The notes: generated from the letters alone by a model not told the origin. A DNA stretch of 38,523 nucleotides from Mastigocoleus testarum BC008 (GCF_001456025.1 NZ_LMTZ01000012.1:1-38523), one strand, 5' to 3'; counted from the stretch's first letter, positions 18,034-27,699 are shown. Program-made: numbers and translations.

Positions 18034-19569
18034 TTACTCCTTAATTTCTCTATTTGCTATTGTCAAAATTGCCTGAAGTTCTCGCTCACTTAACTTTTTA
18101 CCCATTTCAACGTTTTTGCAGACTTGAGGTAAGTTTTTCCTCACAGCTTGGAATAATATTTTACTACTTTCGTCAATTTTATCTAAGGGTACTGAATCGA
18201 AAAAACCACTAGTTACTGCCAAAAGAACAACTATTTGTTCGATTACTGATAAAGGTTGAGACTGCTGTTGTTTAAGTATTTCCCGGACGCGCCGTCCTCG
18301 ATTCAGAGTTGCTTTCGTTTGTTCATCTAATTGTGTACCAAAACGAGCGAAAACTTCAACTTCTTGAAATTGAGAATAAGAAAGTCTTAGATCTCCAGCA
18401 ACAGCACTATAAGCGCTTAGTTGAGTTTTACCACCAACTCGCGAAACTGATTTACCTACGTCAACAGCCGGGAAAATAGCTTTTTGAAATAGGTCGGGGG
18501 AGAGATATATTTGACCATCTGTAATCGAAATCAAGTTAGTAGGAATATATGCAGAAATATTCTGTGCTTGTGTTTCTACAATTGGTAATGCAGTTAAAGA
18601 ACCCCCTCCTAACTCTGGACGTAAATTGGTAGATCGCTCTAATAGGCGAGAATGAATATAGAAGATATCTCCGGGATAAGCTTCTCTACCAGGAGGACGA
18701 CGTAGTAAAAGTGAGAGTTCTCTGTATGCTCTTGCATGACAAGTTAGATCGTCATATACGATTAAAACATCATGCCCTTTTCCCATAAAATATTCTGCCA
18801 TTGTGGTTGCTCCGTAAGGGGTTACGTACTGTAATCCAGGTGAGTCTTCTCCAGAAGCAACCACCACGATGGTGTATTCCATCGCCCCTTGTTCGCGCAA
18901 AGTAGCGATTACTTTAGCTACTGCTGAGGAACGTTGACCAATAGCACAGTAAACACAAATAACATCTTTATCTTTTTGGTTAATGATAGTGTCTAAAGCG
19001 ATCGCAGTTTTTCCAGTTTGTCTATCTCCTACAATTAATTCTCGCTGACCTCTACCAATGGGGATCAAAGCATCTACAACCTTTAAACCTGTTTGTAATG
19101 GTACTGTCACGGGTGCACGATTGATAATTGGCGGTGCTTCTTGCTCTACAGGACGGCGTTCTGTAGTTTCAATAGTTCCCTCCTCATCCAACGAAAGACC
19201 CATGACATTTATAACTCTACCCAGGAGTTGTTCTCCTACGGGTACATCCATAACTCTACCAGTTCGGTAAACTTGACTACCTGCTTCGATATGTTTGCTT
19301 TCTCCTAATACAATTGCGCCAACTTGATCGGAATCAAGATTAAAGGCAATTCCTAATAGAGGTGTTTTCATCCCAGGTTTTGAAAAATAAAGCAGTTCAT
19401 CAGCCCTAACACCCGGCAAACCTGAGATATGAGCAATACTCCGCCCCACAGACTTGACTATGCCAGTTTCACGGATATTAATTTGGGCATGGTAACTATT
19501 TAATACCTGTTGGAAAACCTCGCCCGTATCATTTATAACCACCCGCAAATAATTAGTACTATCTTCCAT
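18034..19569 (-). CDS. atpA: N-ATPase (alternative F1) alpha subunit
   Basis: A 511-aa non-catalytic nucleotide-binding subunit of F1. It has an N-terminal beta-barrel (about 30-100), the Walker A motif GDRQTGKT at 181-188, the [27 protein letters not shown] block and the visual RVGGKTQL alpha signature. GAGGTG lies six bases before the ATG. In housekeeping F-ATPases alpha pairs with a separate delta subunit; none is present here. It follows the b gene by 56 bp and is followed immediately by DUF1816. Assignment to the alternative/N-type class rests on the gene order with AtpQ and AtpR. Confidence 0.95.
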   Translation of the reverse strand: MEDSTNYLRVVINDTGEVFQQVLNSYHAQINIRETGIVKSVGRSIAHISGLPGVRADELLYFSKPGMKTPLLGIAFNLDSDQVGAIVLGESKHIEAGSQVYRTGRVMDVPVGEQLLGRVINVMGLSLDEEGTIETTERRPVEQEAPPIINRAPVTVPLQTGLKVVDALIPIGRGQRELIVGDRQTGKTAIALDTIINQKDKDVICVYCAIGQRSSAVAKVIATLREQGAMEYTIVVVASGEDSPGLQYVTPYGATTMAEYFMGKGHDVLIVYDDLTCHARAYRELSLLLRRPPGREAYPGDIFYIHSRLLERSTNLRPELGGGSLTALPIVETQAQNISAYIPTNLISITDGQIYLSPDLFQKAIFPAVDVGKSVSRVGGKTQLSAYSAVAGDLRLSYSQFQEVEVFARFGTQLDEQTKATLNRGRRVREILKQQQSQPLSVIEQIVVLLAVTSGFFDSVPLDKIDESSKILFQAVRKNLPQVCKNVEMGKKLSERELQAILTIANREIKE

Positions 19570-19625
19570 TTTTTCACCTCAATTATGGTGATTAATAAGT
19601 ACCCGATCTAAATTCCCATGCCTAC

Positions 19626-20417
19626 TTATTTAAAAGTTGCCGATAAACGCTCTTCTAATATCTGCAAATAGTCATCCAAATTCCAGGAAATTTCATATCC
19701 TGCTAAATTGACTCGAACCCCACAAATTAAATCGGGTAAAGTTCTAAACTTGAATAAATTTTCATTTGATACATCACCCTTTGGAGGTCTAAAACCAGCA
19801 TTTTGTAATACTAAATTTAAAGTTTCTCTTACCTTTTGTCGACTTGTAAAAGGTATTTCAAAACTGCTACTAATCACAATTGGTTGATTGTAGTTTGAAA
19901 GAGATTGAGCAATTTTTTGCCATTGGAGTTTATTTGTTTGCTGTAGACGTTGACAAAAGGTTGTAACTATTTGTTCTTCTAAGTCTGCATTGGCTAAATC
20001 TCGGAGAGCAAGGCGAACAATTTTGTTAGTTTCTCCTAGTATCTTTTGTCTTAAAGCAAGTAGAAAATTATCTTTTTCTTGTGCTAGTGCATCCTTCCAT
20101 TTTGCCTCCATTTGTTCTACTTCACAACGTGCTTGGAGCAAAAGCTTTTGCCGTTCCTGCTCTACTTCTTGCTGTGCTTGTATCATGATGGCTTCTCGCT
20201 GTTGTTGTAGTTCTTTTTGTTTTTGCCGATATAAAGTACCTTCTCTTTGTGCTTTTTTTTGAGAAACCTCAGCATTTTCCCAGCGTTCATCAATCATTGC
20301 TTGGCGTTTTTTGATTGTCTGAAGTATGGGTCTATATAAAAAATGCCAGAGTAAAATAAATAAGATTAAAAAGTTAATAATTTGGGCGATAACTGTATTA
20401 ACTTCAATTAGCATCAT
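19626..20417 (-). CDS. atpF: N-ATPase b subunit with delta-like C-terminus
   Basis: A 263-aa peripheral stalk subunit, much longer than housekeeping b (about 160-185 aa). An N-terminal membrane segment (about 9-28, VIAQIINFLILFILLWHFLY) is followed by the charged coiled coil (about 35-140). Residues about 145-262 resemble the C-terminal part of the F1 delta subunit: IVISSSFEIPFTSRQKVRET, then LPDLICGVRVNLAGYEISWN and DDYLQILEERL. N-ATPase operons lack a delta gene, so this extension plausibly binds the tip of alpha in its place. The start codon overlaps the stop of the c gene (TAATG), which implies translational coupling. Confidence 0.93.
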   Translation of the reverse strand: MMLIEVNTVIAQIINFLILFILLWHFLYRPILQTIKKRQAMIDERWENAEVSQKKAQREGTLYRQKQKELQQQREAIMIQAQQEVEQERQKLLLQARCEVEQMEAKWKDALAQEKDNFLLALRQKILGETNKIVRLALRDLANADLEEQIVTTFCQRLQQTNKLQWQKIAQSLSNYNQPIVISSSFEIPFTSRQKVRETLNLVLQNAGFRPPKGDVSNENLFKFRTLPDLICGVRVNLAGYEISWNLDDYLQILEERLSATFK

Positions 20418-20686
20418 TACCCTCCCTTAAAGTGATTCCAGAAGGGATTTACAAATAAAAGAATCATTGTAACTACAAAGCAATAAATTGCAGTAGACTC
20501 AATCATTGCTAATCCTACAAACAGGGTACGGGTAATGACATTAGCTTTGTCTGGTTGTTGAGCGATCGCACCCAAAGCCCTAGCAACTGCCATGCCTTCT
20601 CCCAAAGCAGGTGCAATAGAACCGATCGCAATTGTTAAACCAGCAGTAACAATCGATGCCATACCAATCAAACCAAGATTATCCAT
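20417..20686 (-). CDS. atpE: N-ATPase c subunit (rotor ring)
   Basis: An 89-aa two-helix hairpin. Helix 1 has SIAPALGEGMAVARAL with an extra carboxylate, Glu30. The polar loop is AQQP (42-45). Helix 2 holds the ion carrier Glu63 followed by Ser64, Thr65 and Tyr68 (IESTAIY). The EST..Y pattern is that of sodium-coordinating c subunits, and the second Glu in helix 1 is characteristic of N-ATPase c subunits. A Burkholderia N-type ring with this feature has been described as proton-binding, so the ion cannot be settled from sequence. The leader immediately upstream of the ATG consists of heptad repeats. The gene overlaps b. Confidence 0.95.
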   Translation of the reverse strand: MDNLGLIGMASIVTAGLTIAIGSIAPALGEGMAVARALGAIAQQPDKANVITRTLFVGLAMIESTAIYCFVVTMILLFVNPFWNHFKGG

Positions 20687-20690
20687 ATTT

Positions 20691-20774
20691 CAGTTACCAG
20701 TTGTCAGTTGTCAGTTGTCAGTTAACAGTTAACAGTTATCAGTTAACAGTTAACAGTTATCAGTTATCAGTTAA
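20691..20774. repeat. STRR: twelve 7-bp tandem repeats (CAGTTRN)
   Basis: Twelve contiguous heptamers run without interruption: CAGTTAC, three CAGTTGT, two CAGTTAA, CAGTTAT, two CAGTTAA, two CAGTTAT, CAGTTAA. A degenerate unit (CTGTTAT) follows at 20775. This is the short tandemly repeated repetitive class known from heterocystous cyanobacteria. It fills the a-c intergenic gap and ends four bases from the c start codon, so it forms the c leader in mRNA. Confidence 0.92.
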
Positions 20775-20806
20775 CTGTTATTAGTTCCTAATACCTTAGT
20801 CCTAAG

Positions 20807-21502
20807 TTATCTATTCTGTTGGTGAGTTGTAGTGGCAGAAGCAATATATACCATTGCTAACATCGCGAAAACATATGCCTGAATTACTCCTATTAATAAG
20901 CCTAATGCTTGGATAGGGATGGGAACAAAAAAAGGCACAAAGGATAAAAGAATTGCAGCAAGCATGCTGCCACTCATAATGTTGCCGAAGAGTCGGACAG
21001 CTAATGCCAAAGTTCGGGAAAACTCGCCAATAATATTGAATGGGAGCATGAAAGGCGTGGGTTGGATGTAATTTTTTAAGTAACCAATTGCGCCACGTTT
21101 CATAATTCCAAAGAATGGTACAGCAACAAATACACACAATGCCAAAGCCGTTGTTGTCGAAAGAGAACCCGTTGGTGGCTGATAAAAAGGGACAATGGCA
21201 AGGGTATTTGAAACTGCAATAAACAAAAATAAAGTACCAACAAAACCTATATACTCTTGGGATTCTTGTTGACTTACTTCACGAATTTGATTGGCAATCC
21301 CCTCAACAATTATTTCTAATAGACTTTGCAAAGGCGGTATTTTTGGCTTTACTGATAATTTGCGAGTTACGAACCAAGAAACTACTACTAAAAATGTCGC
21401 GATCGCCCAGGTAAAAACAATTGTGGCATTAAGAGTAATTGTTCCCCATTGGAATAACACGATAGTGTCAGGATTAAGTATCTTTTCAAGGTCGCTTGCC
21501 AT
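20807..21502 (-). CDS. atpB: N-ATPase a subunit
   Basis: A 231-aa integral membrane stator subunit that forms the ion half-channels. Multiple hydrophobic segments are visible (about 27-45, 85-105, 117-132, 150-170, 177-193, 199-222). The essential arginine is Arg170 in ALAVRLFGN, facing Glu63 of c. IQAYVFAMLAMVYI is the usual last helix. It is followed after about 120 bp by the c gene, a gap filled by STRR heptamers, and preceded by a 171-bp gap after AtpR in which I see nothing else. Confidence 0.95.
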   Translation of the reverse strand: MASDLEKILNPDTIVLFQWGTITLNATIVFTWAIATFLVVVSWFVTRKLSVKPKIPPLQSLLEIIVEGIANQIREVSQQESQEYIGFVGTLFLFIAVSNTLAIVPFYQPPTGSLSTTTALALCVFVAVPFFGIMKRGAIGYLKNYIQPTPFMLPFNIIGEFSRTLALAVRLFGNIMSGSMLAAILLSFVPFFVPIPIQALGLLIGVIQAYVFAMLAMVYIASATTTHQQNR

Positions 21503-21673
21503 AGTTTTAAGTTGTCATAATTTTAAGGTTACTACTCCCAAAAGTACTTCTTGAAGAGACCAGCAGGAATAATTTTATGAGGTGAATATTCTGGTGAATT
21601 AATACTTTACAACATGACTTTTATAAAGATTGCCTTACAGATATTATCTCCTTTGAAAAGCTAAATTAAACAG

Positions 21674-21988
21674 TTAAATTATTGGATAATCAGCACGATT
21701 TATTAACTTCTTAGAAATACCTCGCGGACGCCAACGCCGAATCAAGATACTCCGTGCTAAAACAAAGCCTAGTAAAGAAATTACTAACTTTTCCCAACGT
21801 CCGTCCATAACTAGGTAAAAGCCAAGAATAGCTATGCTCAAACGAGCAATAAAACTACCCAAAATCAAAAAAATTGGTTGTTGAGTTGTTGGTAGTTGCT
21901 TTACTGTCCACCACAGGCTACTGAAATATAAAAATCCTAGGAAAAATCCCAGTGGAAACGATATGAAAATATCCAAAAAATTACTCAT
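21674..21988 (-). CDS. atpR: N-ATPase subunit AtpR
   Basis: A 104-aa membrane protein with three predicted helices (about 6-29, 38-60, 65-83). Arg49 in the second helix and Arg79 at the third are candidates for the arginine(s) proposed to contact the c-ring carboxylate during assembly in this family. Homologues occur only in N-ATPase operons (F1F0 conserved hypothetical 2 / AtpR). The frame is open much further upstream, but those residues overlap the antiporter gene in another frame. I chose the ATG at 21988, which overlaps the antiporter stop by 8 bp and starts with SNFLDIFISFPLGF, the expected N-terminus. Confidence 0.88.
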   Translation of the reverse strand: MSNFLDIFISFPLGFFLGFLYFSSLWWTVKQLPTTQQPIFLILGSFIARLSIAILGFYLVMDGRWEKLVISLLGFVLARSILIRRWRPRGISKKLINRADYPII

Positions 21989-23222
21989 AAGAAATACTTC
22001 CCTCTTTAACCGGTGGTAATCGTTTGAACAAGAAATGTAACGACACTGGTGTAATGATGCTGGTAGCTGCACAAACAAAAACCATTGCTGAAAATATATT
22101 TGGAGGTACTGCCCAGTCACCAAGCTGTAATCCTCGTTGCATAACAATCATGCATATTTCCGCTCTGGGGATCATGCTAGTACCTATGAGTACAGCCCCT
22201 GTAAAGCCTGTGGTAAAAAAAGCTGGTATTCCTGCACCAATTAGTTTACCCAGTATTGCTGCGATAAGTAAAATACACCCGAGTCTTAAACTTGTATTGA
22301 ATGCACTGGGATCGACTTTTAAGCCAATACCAATAAAAAAGAATGGGGTAAATAGTTCATATAAGGCTCCAAAAGAGGCATCTATTTTCACGGCTTCGGC
22401 ATCGCGACTGAATAAAAGTCCTGCAAAGAATGCCCCAATAGCGACGGAAAATCCTAATAATTCAGCGATCGCAGCTATGATAAAACTAACTCCCACTATC
22501 TCTAACATCGGATCTGGAGGTTTTTCGATTTGATTAAAAAGCCGAGTCAATTTTTTTTCCAGGTAGCGGGAAAAGAATAAGCAAAAAGCAGCAAATAGGA
22601 TTGCTTTCACAAAAAATATGCCTGACGTTTGAGCTATAAGCTTTATTAAGGAAATTTGATGACCGTTGTGAATTGATGATGCTGCAGCAAAAAGCAATGC
22701 CATTAATACAACACTGGAAATATCGTCCAATTCTGCTACATCCAAGAGAATTTTGCCATTTTGAGATTGGACTGTATTTTCTTCGTTCCACACCCCAACT
22801 GCAACCCCAACACTAGTAGCAGTTAAAGCAATAGCTACAAATAAACTCGGGGTCAGTGGGATATGCAGTAAGAAATAAGATGTAATAAATCCCAGCGCAC
22901 CACTAAATACAACATTGCCAATGAAAATACTGCATGCCTTAGGTAATTGGCTTAATAGTTCTAGTAAATCACTTTCTAAGCCAACTCTAAACAACAATGA
23001 AATAATCCCAATCTCTGCCAAAAACTCAAAAATTTCTTCCCCTTCTTGCGAGAGCAAATGCCAATGTGTATCTGCAAGTTTTAGCAGAAAACCAACTGTC
23101 AAATAAGCAACTAAGGCTGGAATACCAATTTTGCCCAATAAAGCTTTAGCAAATATAGCTATGGTAATCGCCAGACCCATCAACAAAACTAGCAGTGGAA
23201 GCATTGGTACAGATTCAGTCAT
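21981..23222 (-). CDS. CPA2-type cation/proton antiporter embedded in the N-ATPase operon
   Basis: A 413-aa polytopic membrane protein of the Na_H_Exchanger (CPA2, KefB/NhaS-like) fold, with about 11-13 hydrophobic helices and no cytoplasmic regulatory domain. The core ion-binding segments are visible: ALTATSVGVAVG (about 132-143), then LLDVAELDDISSVVLMALLF with Asp166 and Asp167, the pair typical of electrogenic CPA exchangers. It should exchange Na+ (or K+) against H+ across the membrane. It overlaps AtpQ by 8 bp at its start and AtpR by 8 bp at its end, so it is translationally woven into the ATPase operon. That suggests it works with the ATPase in Na+ homeostasis. Confidence 0.9.
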   Translation of the reverse strand: MTESVPMLPLLVLLMGLAITIAIFAKALLGKIGIPALVAYLTVGFLLKLADTHWHLLSQEGEEIFEFLAEIGIISLLFRVGLESDLLELLSQLPKACSIFIGNVVFSGALGFITSYFLLHIPLTPSLFVAIALTATSVGVAVGVWNEENTVQSQNGKILLDVAELDDISSVVLMALLFAAASSIHNGHQISLIKLIAQTSGIFFVKAILFAAFCLFFSRYLEKKLTRLFNQIEKPPDPMLEIVGVSFIIAAIAELLGFSVAIGAFFAGLLFSRDAEAVKIDASFGALYELFTPFFFIGIGLKVDPSAFNTSLRLGCILLIAAILGKLIGAGIPAFFTTGFTGAVLIGTSMIPRAEICMIVMQRGLQLGDWAVPPNIFSAMVFVCAATSIITPVSLHFLFKRLPPVKEGSISYE

Positions 23223-23517
23223 CGCTGCAGCGTTCCCGTTCGATCCAATACCAAGCGTTCATACAACCAAGAACGACGCCAACAAACAGCAGCATCAAAG
23301 TCCAGGAATAAGGGCTGGGAAAGTGGCTATCAATCCAAATTCCTAAAGCAATTCCCAGCAAAGTTGGAATTGTAATCGACCAACCAATAATGCCAAACAT
23401 ACCTAAACCAAACCAAATAGCATGATTTCCCTCTTTTCGTGCTTTCAGTTTACGTTCTGATTTAGTACTGACTTGCTTTTGAAATTTTTCCCAAGTTTTA
23501 TGGGGTTTGTCTTTCAT
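23215..23517 (-). CDS. atpQ: N-ATPase subunit AtpQ (AtpI-like)
   Basis: A 100-aa protein with a basic N-terminus and two membrane helices (about 33-62 and 70-91), with PTLLGIALGIWID between, as in the AtpI/AtpQ family. It is thought to help c-ring assembly. It starts inside the epsilon stop (4-bp ATGA-type overlap at 23514-23517) and its end overlaps the antiporter start by 8 bp. It occupies the family position between epsilon and AtpR, with the antiporter inserted. Confidence 0.88.
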   Translation of the reverse strand: MKDKPHKTWEKFQKQVSTKSERKLKARKEGNHAIWFGLGMFGIIGWSITIPTLLGIALGIWIDSHFPSPYSWTLMLLFVGVVLGCMNAWYWIERERCSDD

Positions 23518-23903
23518 GACTTCCCTCCGACTTCCAGAAAACCTCGCACAAAGCTAGCTTCGAGTTTAGCAAGGGCGCTACGAGTCATTTTCTCTCGTTC
23601 GTCCAAACTACGAAACTCTTGTGCAATGGTGTTTTTCAAAGTTTCTAAATCATTTCCTTTGATTGCATTTCTGACTGATACCAAGACTTGGGAACCGCAT
23701 TTAACTAGGATCCCTTCATCTATGGCGAGAAATACTTCTTTCCCATCTTCCAGTTCAAAAAATAAAAGCCCAGGAACTAATCCAGCCACAAAATCAACAT
23801 GATTGGCTAACAGACAAAAGGAGTCGTTCTCTGCTTCAGCAGTGATTTTGCTGACTACCTCTTCTATGAGAATTTCTGTTGGTAACAATACTTTTAGTTT
23901 CAT
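23514..23903 (-). CDS. atpC: N-ATPase (alternative F1) epsilon subunit
   Basis: A 129-aa F1 epsilon subunit. An N-terminal beta-sandwich contains MKLKVLLPTEILIEE and the family-typical FCLLANHVDFVAGLVPG (the counterpart of the GILPGHAP loop). A C-terminal helical hairpin (about 90-125) follows, ending FVRGFLEVGGKS. AGGAA precedes the ATG at a normal distance. In relatives epsilon follows beta directly. Here 532 bp lie between them, containing G-rich repeats and a remnant four-helix-bundle gene, so epsilon and the genes after it may depend on transcription running through that insert or on a new promoter. Confidence 0.9.
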   Translation of the reverse strand: MKLKVLLPTEILIEEVVSKITAEAENDSFCLLANHVDFVAGLVPGLLFFELEDGKEVFLAIDEGILVKCGSQVLVSVRNAIKGNDLETLKNTIAQEFRSLDEREKMTRSALAKLEASFVRGFLEVGGKS

Positions 23904-23913
23904 AAAGATTCCT

Positions 23914-23955
23914 GGGAATTGGGCATGGGGGATTGGGCATTGGGCATTGGGTAAT
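23914..23955. repeat. G-rich heptad repeat, left arm
   Basis: Units of ATTGGGC/ATGGGGG type in tandem, from GGGAATTGGGCATGGGGGAT to GGGTAAT. It matches the reverse complement of 24438-24480, so the two arms flank the four-helix-bundle remnant as an inverted pair. It also lies in the leader of the epsilon gene. Confidence 0.8.
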
Positions 23956-24058
23956 AAGTAATGGGGATTTTTTTAGTTTTATGATTTTGAACTTATGATT
24001 TTGAAATTGGCAATTGGGAATAATAAAACTAAATAGTAATATTGCTGGAAAAGATCGT

Positions 24059-24431
24059 TTGGCAAAACCTGATTTTGAAGACTTGGAAGTTTATAAATTA
24101 GCTGAAAAATTAGCTAATGAGGTTTGGAGTATTGTCAAAACCTGGAACAGCTTTGAGAAAAATACAGTTGGTAAGCAAATAGTTAGGTCTGCTGATAGCG
24201 TGTGTGCAAATATTGCAGAGGGGCGAGGACGTTTTAACGACCAAGACAATCGCCGATTTGTTAAAATTGCCAGAGGTTCTTTGTACGAAACAATTAGTTG
24301 GTTGAGATTAGCCTACGTTAGAAAACTTATTAACAAAAGACCAGACCAATAAACTTAAATTAATAACTGATGAACTATTACCCAAACTCAATGCTTACCT
24401 CAAATCCATAGGAAACAGAACGCTGCACTAA
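24059..24431 (+). pseudogene. Four-helix-bundle (S23-type) protein, frameshifted
   Basis: The TTG at 24059 gives AKPDFEDLEVYKLAEKLANE, the standard start of the four-helix-bundle family related to proteins in 23S rRNA intervening sequences. VGKQIVRSADSVCANIAEG (about 38-56) and RRFVKIARGSLYETISWL follow. The frame then ends early at 24352 after NKRPDQ. The expected C-terminal helix continues in another frame from 24348: NKLKLITDELLPKLNAYLKS, then IGNRTLH and TAA at 24429-24431. One base is therefore gained or lost near 24345. The gene is on the opposite strand to the ATPase genes, between beta and epsilon, flanked by inverted G-rich repeats. It looks like a decayed mobile cassette. Confidence 0.8.
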
Positions 24432-24435
24432 TTCT

Positions 24436-25878
<1,443 letters not shown>

Positions 25879-26035
25879 TTAACTCAAGTTTAAAAGATGA
25901 AAGTTGAGGAAGTTGTGAGGAAATGTCAATTGTCCCAGATTTATCAAAGAATACTAACCTTTACACGTAAATTTTGCATGTTCACAATTCCCTCACATTA
26001 TTTTTTCAATATAAAACTAAAAACAAAATAAGTGT

Positions 26036-26518
26036 ATGGAAATCAAAATAGTTGCAATCGAAATACCCCAAGACTGTAATATTATTATCGGTCAAAGCCA
26101 TTTCATCAAAACTGTTGAGGATTTGCATGAGGTGATGGTTACCAATTCGTCGCAAGTCAGATTTGGATTAGCTTTTTGTGAAGCATCGGGACCTTGCTTA
26201 ATTCGCGTGTCGGGAAATGATGAGTCTTTACAAGAAGTTGCGCAGAAAAATGCAATGGCGATCGCTGCGGGACATAGCTTTGTCATTTTAATGAAAGATG
26301 CTTATCCGATAAACTTTCTTAATGCCATTAAGCAATCTCCAGAGGTTTGCAATATCTATTGTGCTACTGCTAATCCGGTAGAAGTAATTGTTGTAGAAAC
26401 AGAACAAGGGCGAGGAATTATCGGAGTTGTGGATGGTTCTTCTCCTCGGGGTGTAGAATCTCCTGAAGATGTTAAAGCTCGTAAAGATTTTCTCCGTCAG
26501 ATTGGTTATAAGCTTTAA
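26036..26518 (+). CDS. Adenosine-specific kinase family protein (PF04008)
   Basis: A 160-aa soluble protein matching the small family named adenosine-specific kinase after an archaeal structure. Recognisable parts are VRFGLAFCEASGPCLIRVSG (about 41-60), MAIAAGHSFVILMKDAYPIN (about 79-98), and NIYCATANPVEVIVVETEQG, then RGIIGVVDGSSPRGVES (about 124-140). The biochemical role in bacteria is not settled. It is transcribed divergently from the ATPase beta gene, with 166 bp between them. A HIP1 octamer lies in the middle. Full length for the family. Confidence 0.85.
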   Translation: MEIKIVAIEIPQDCNIIIGQSHFIKTVEDLHEVMVTNSSQVRFGLAFCEASGPCLIRVSGNDESLQEVAQKNAMAIAAGHSFVILMKDAYPINFLNAIKQSPEVCNIYCATANPVEVIVVETEQGRGIIGVVDGSSPRGVESPEDVKARKDFLRQIGYKL

Positions 26519-26760
26519 ACTGTCATGGCTCTTAAATTATTGAGAGTTTGTGATTAACTGGTAAAGCAAAATATACTCGCCAAACATTATTATTTTACAA
26601 ATAAGCAATAATTTTTGTAGATTTTTCTGATTGTGCAAATTTTTCTCCTTTAAAGTTTTATTGCCTCACAAATTCCTCAAAATTTTTTCTTATAACTGAA
26701 ACTTAGAGGCACGATGTATTACGGCTTTGATAAATGCTGTTTTCCATCAGAGGAAATTCC

Positions 26761-27699
26761 ATGGCAATCAATTATAGGTTTCGGATCCTTATTATTCTCC
26801 TATTAGCACTGCTGATAGTATTACTTTCAGGTAATGTCGCAGCCCAAGGTCCGGCGTCTAATCGGGAGATTGTTCGCTTTGGTAACGATATTACCGTTGC
26901 AGAAAATGAAGTTGTTAAGGATGTAACCGCGATCGCAGGTTCAGTAACAATATCCAATAATGCACATGTCACGGGTGATGCGGTAGCGGTGGGTGGTGAC
27001 GTGACATTAAAAACAGGTGCAAAGGTTGATGGTGACGTTACTGCTGTGGGGGGAAAAATTTCTCAAGATAAGGATGTGATGATTGGCGGTAATGCTGTAA
27101 CAGTTACAGGTGATATTGATATTATCCAAGGTATGAGACAGTGGGGTTTTTGGGGTCTACTAGGACGTATATATCTGATTAATGCTGCGTTTTATAGCTT
27201 ATTTATGATTGCTATCGCCATTATTGGTGTAGCTTTAATGCTGATAATGCCTAGTTTCATGCAAAGTATTAGTATAGCTATAAACCGAGAACCACTTAAG
27301 AGTTTTACTTGGGGTGTAGGAGGTGCGATCTCTTTCTTGCTGTTAGTCATTCTAACTAGTGGAAGTTTACTAGGAAATCTTTTAATTCCGATCGCAGCTT
27401 TGATTGTAGGTTTAGTAGAACTTGTGGGAATAAATGCTATTAGTCTTTTTCTTGGGGAAAAAGCATTAAAAAATAATACTTCTCCAATCTTACAGTTATT
27501 GTTAGGAGTAATTGTTATCGGAGTAATCACTCTTATTCCTGTAGTTGGTGTTTTAGTATTTTTAGTACTAACTCTATTTGGTTTTGGAGGGGTTTTAACT
27601 TCACCATTGATGACAGAACAAACTAAGTTTTTCTGGCATAATAAACCACAATTAACGCCAAGCAAACCAATTGAAGACCCAAGACAAGAAGTTATATGA
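26761..27699 (+). CDS. Bactofilin-like repeat protein with C-terminal membrane domain
   Basis: A 312-aa protein. The ATG at 26761 is preferred because AGAGGA at 26749-26754 precedes it; an upstream start would add nine residues. A hydrophobic signal (about 8-28) is followed by a short beta-helical region (about 45-110) with repeating units such as VVKDVTAIAGSVTISNNAHV and AVGGDVTLKTGAKVDGDVTA, the pattern of polymer-forming cytoskeletal/bactofilin proteins. After QWGFWGLLG come four or five membrane helices (about 145-295) and a polar tail. It is probably an envelope protein that assembles or anchors a scaffold. It seems to be transcribed alone. Confidence 0.75.
   Translation: MAINYRFRILIILLLALLIVLLSGNVAAQGPASNREIVRFGNDITVAENEVVKDVTAIAGSVTISNNAHVTGDAVAVGGDVTLKTGAKVDGDVTAVGGKISQDKDVMIGGNAVTVTGDIDIIQGMRQWGFWGLLGRIYLINAAFYSLFMIAIAIIGVALMLIMPSFMQSISIAINREPLKSFTWGVGGAISFLLLVILTSGSLLGNLLIPIAALIVGLVELVGINAISLFLGEKALKNNTSPILQLLLGVIVIGVITLIPVVGVLVFLVLTLFGFGGVLTSPLMTEQTKFFWHNKPQLTPSKPIEDPRQEVI

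Noticed and set aside
20691..20774. Possible CRISPR-like array
   Set aside because: The units are 7 bp, contiguous and without spacers, so this is an STRR tract and not CRISPR.
21989..22147. N-terminal extension of about 53 residues on the AtpR frame
   Set aside because: It overlaps the 3' end of the antiporter in another frame and has no family likeness; the ATG at 21988 gives the expected AtpR N-terminus.
22024..22533. 169-codon open frame on the plus strand inside the antiporter gene
   Set aside because: It is the antisense shadow of a membrane-protein gene: no ribosome-binding site and low-complexity composition.
27192..27665. 157-codon minus-strand frame opposite the bactofilin-like protein
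   Set aside because: Composition (Thr/Ile/Lys-rich) is typical of the complement of a hydrophobic coding region; no motif.
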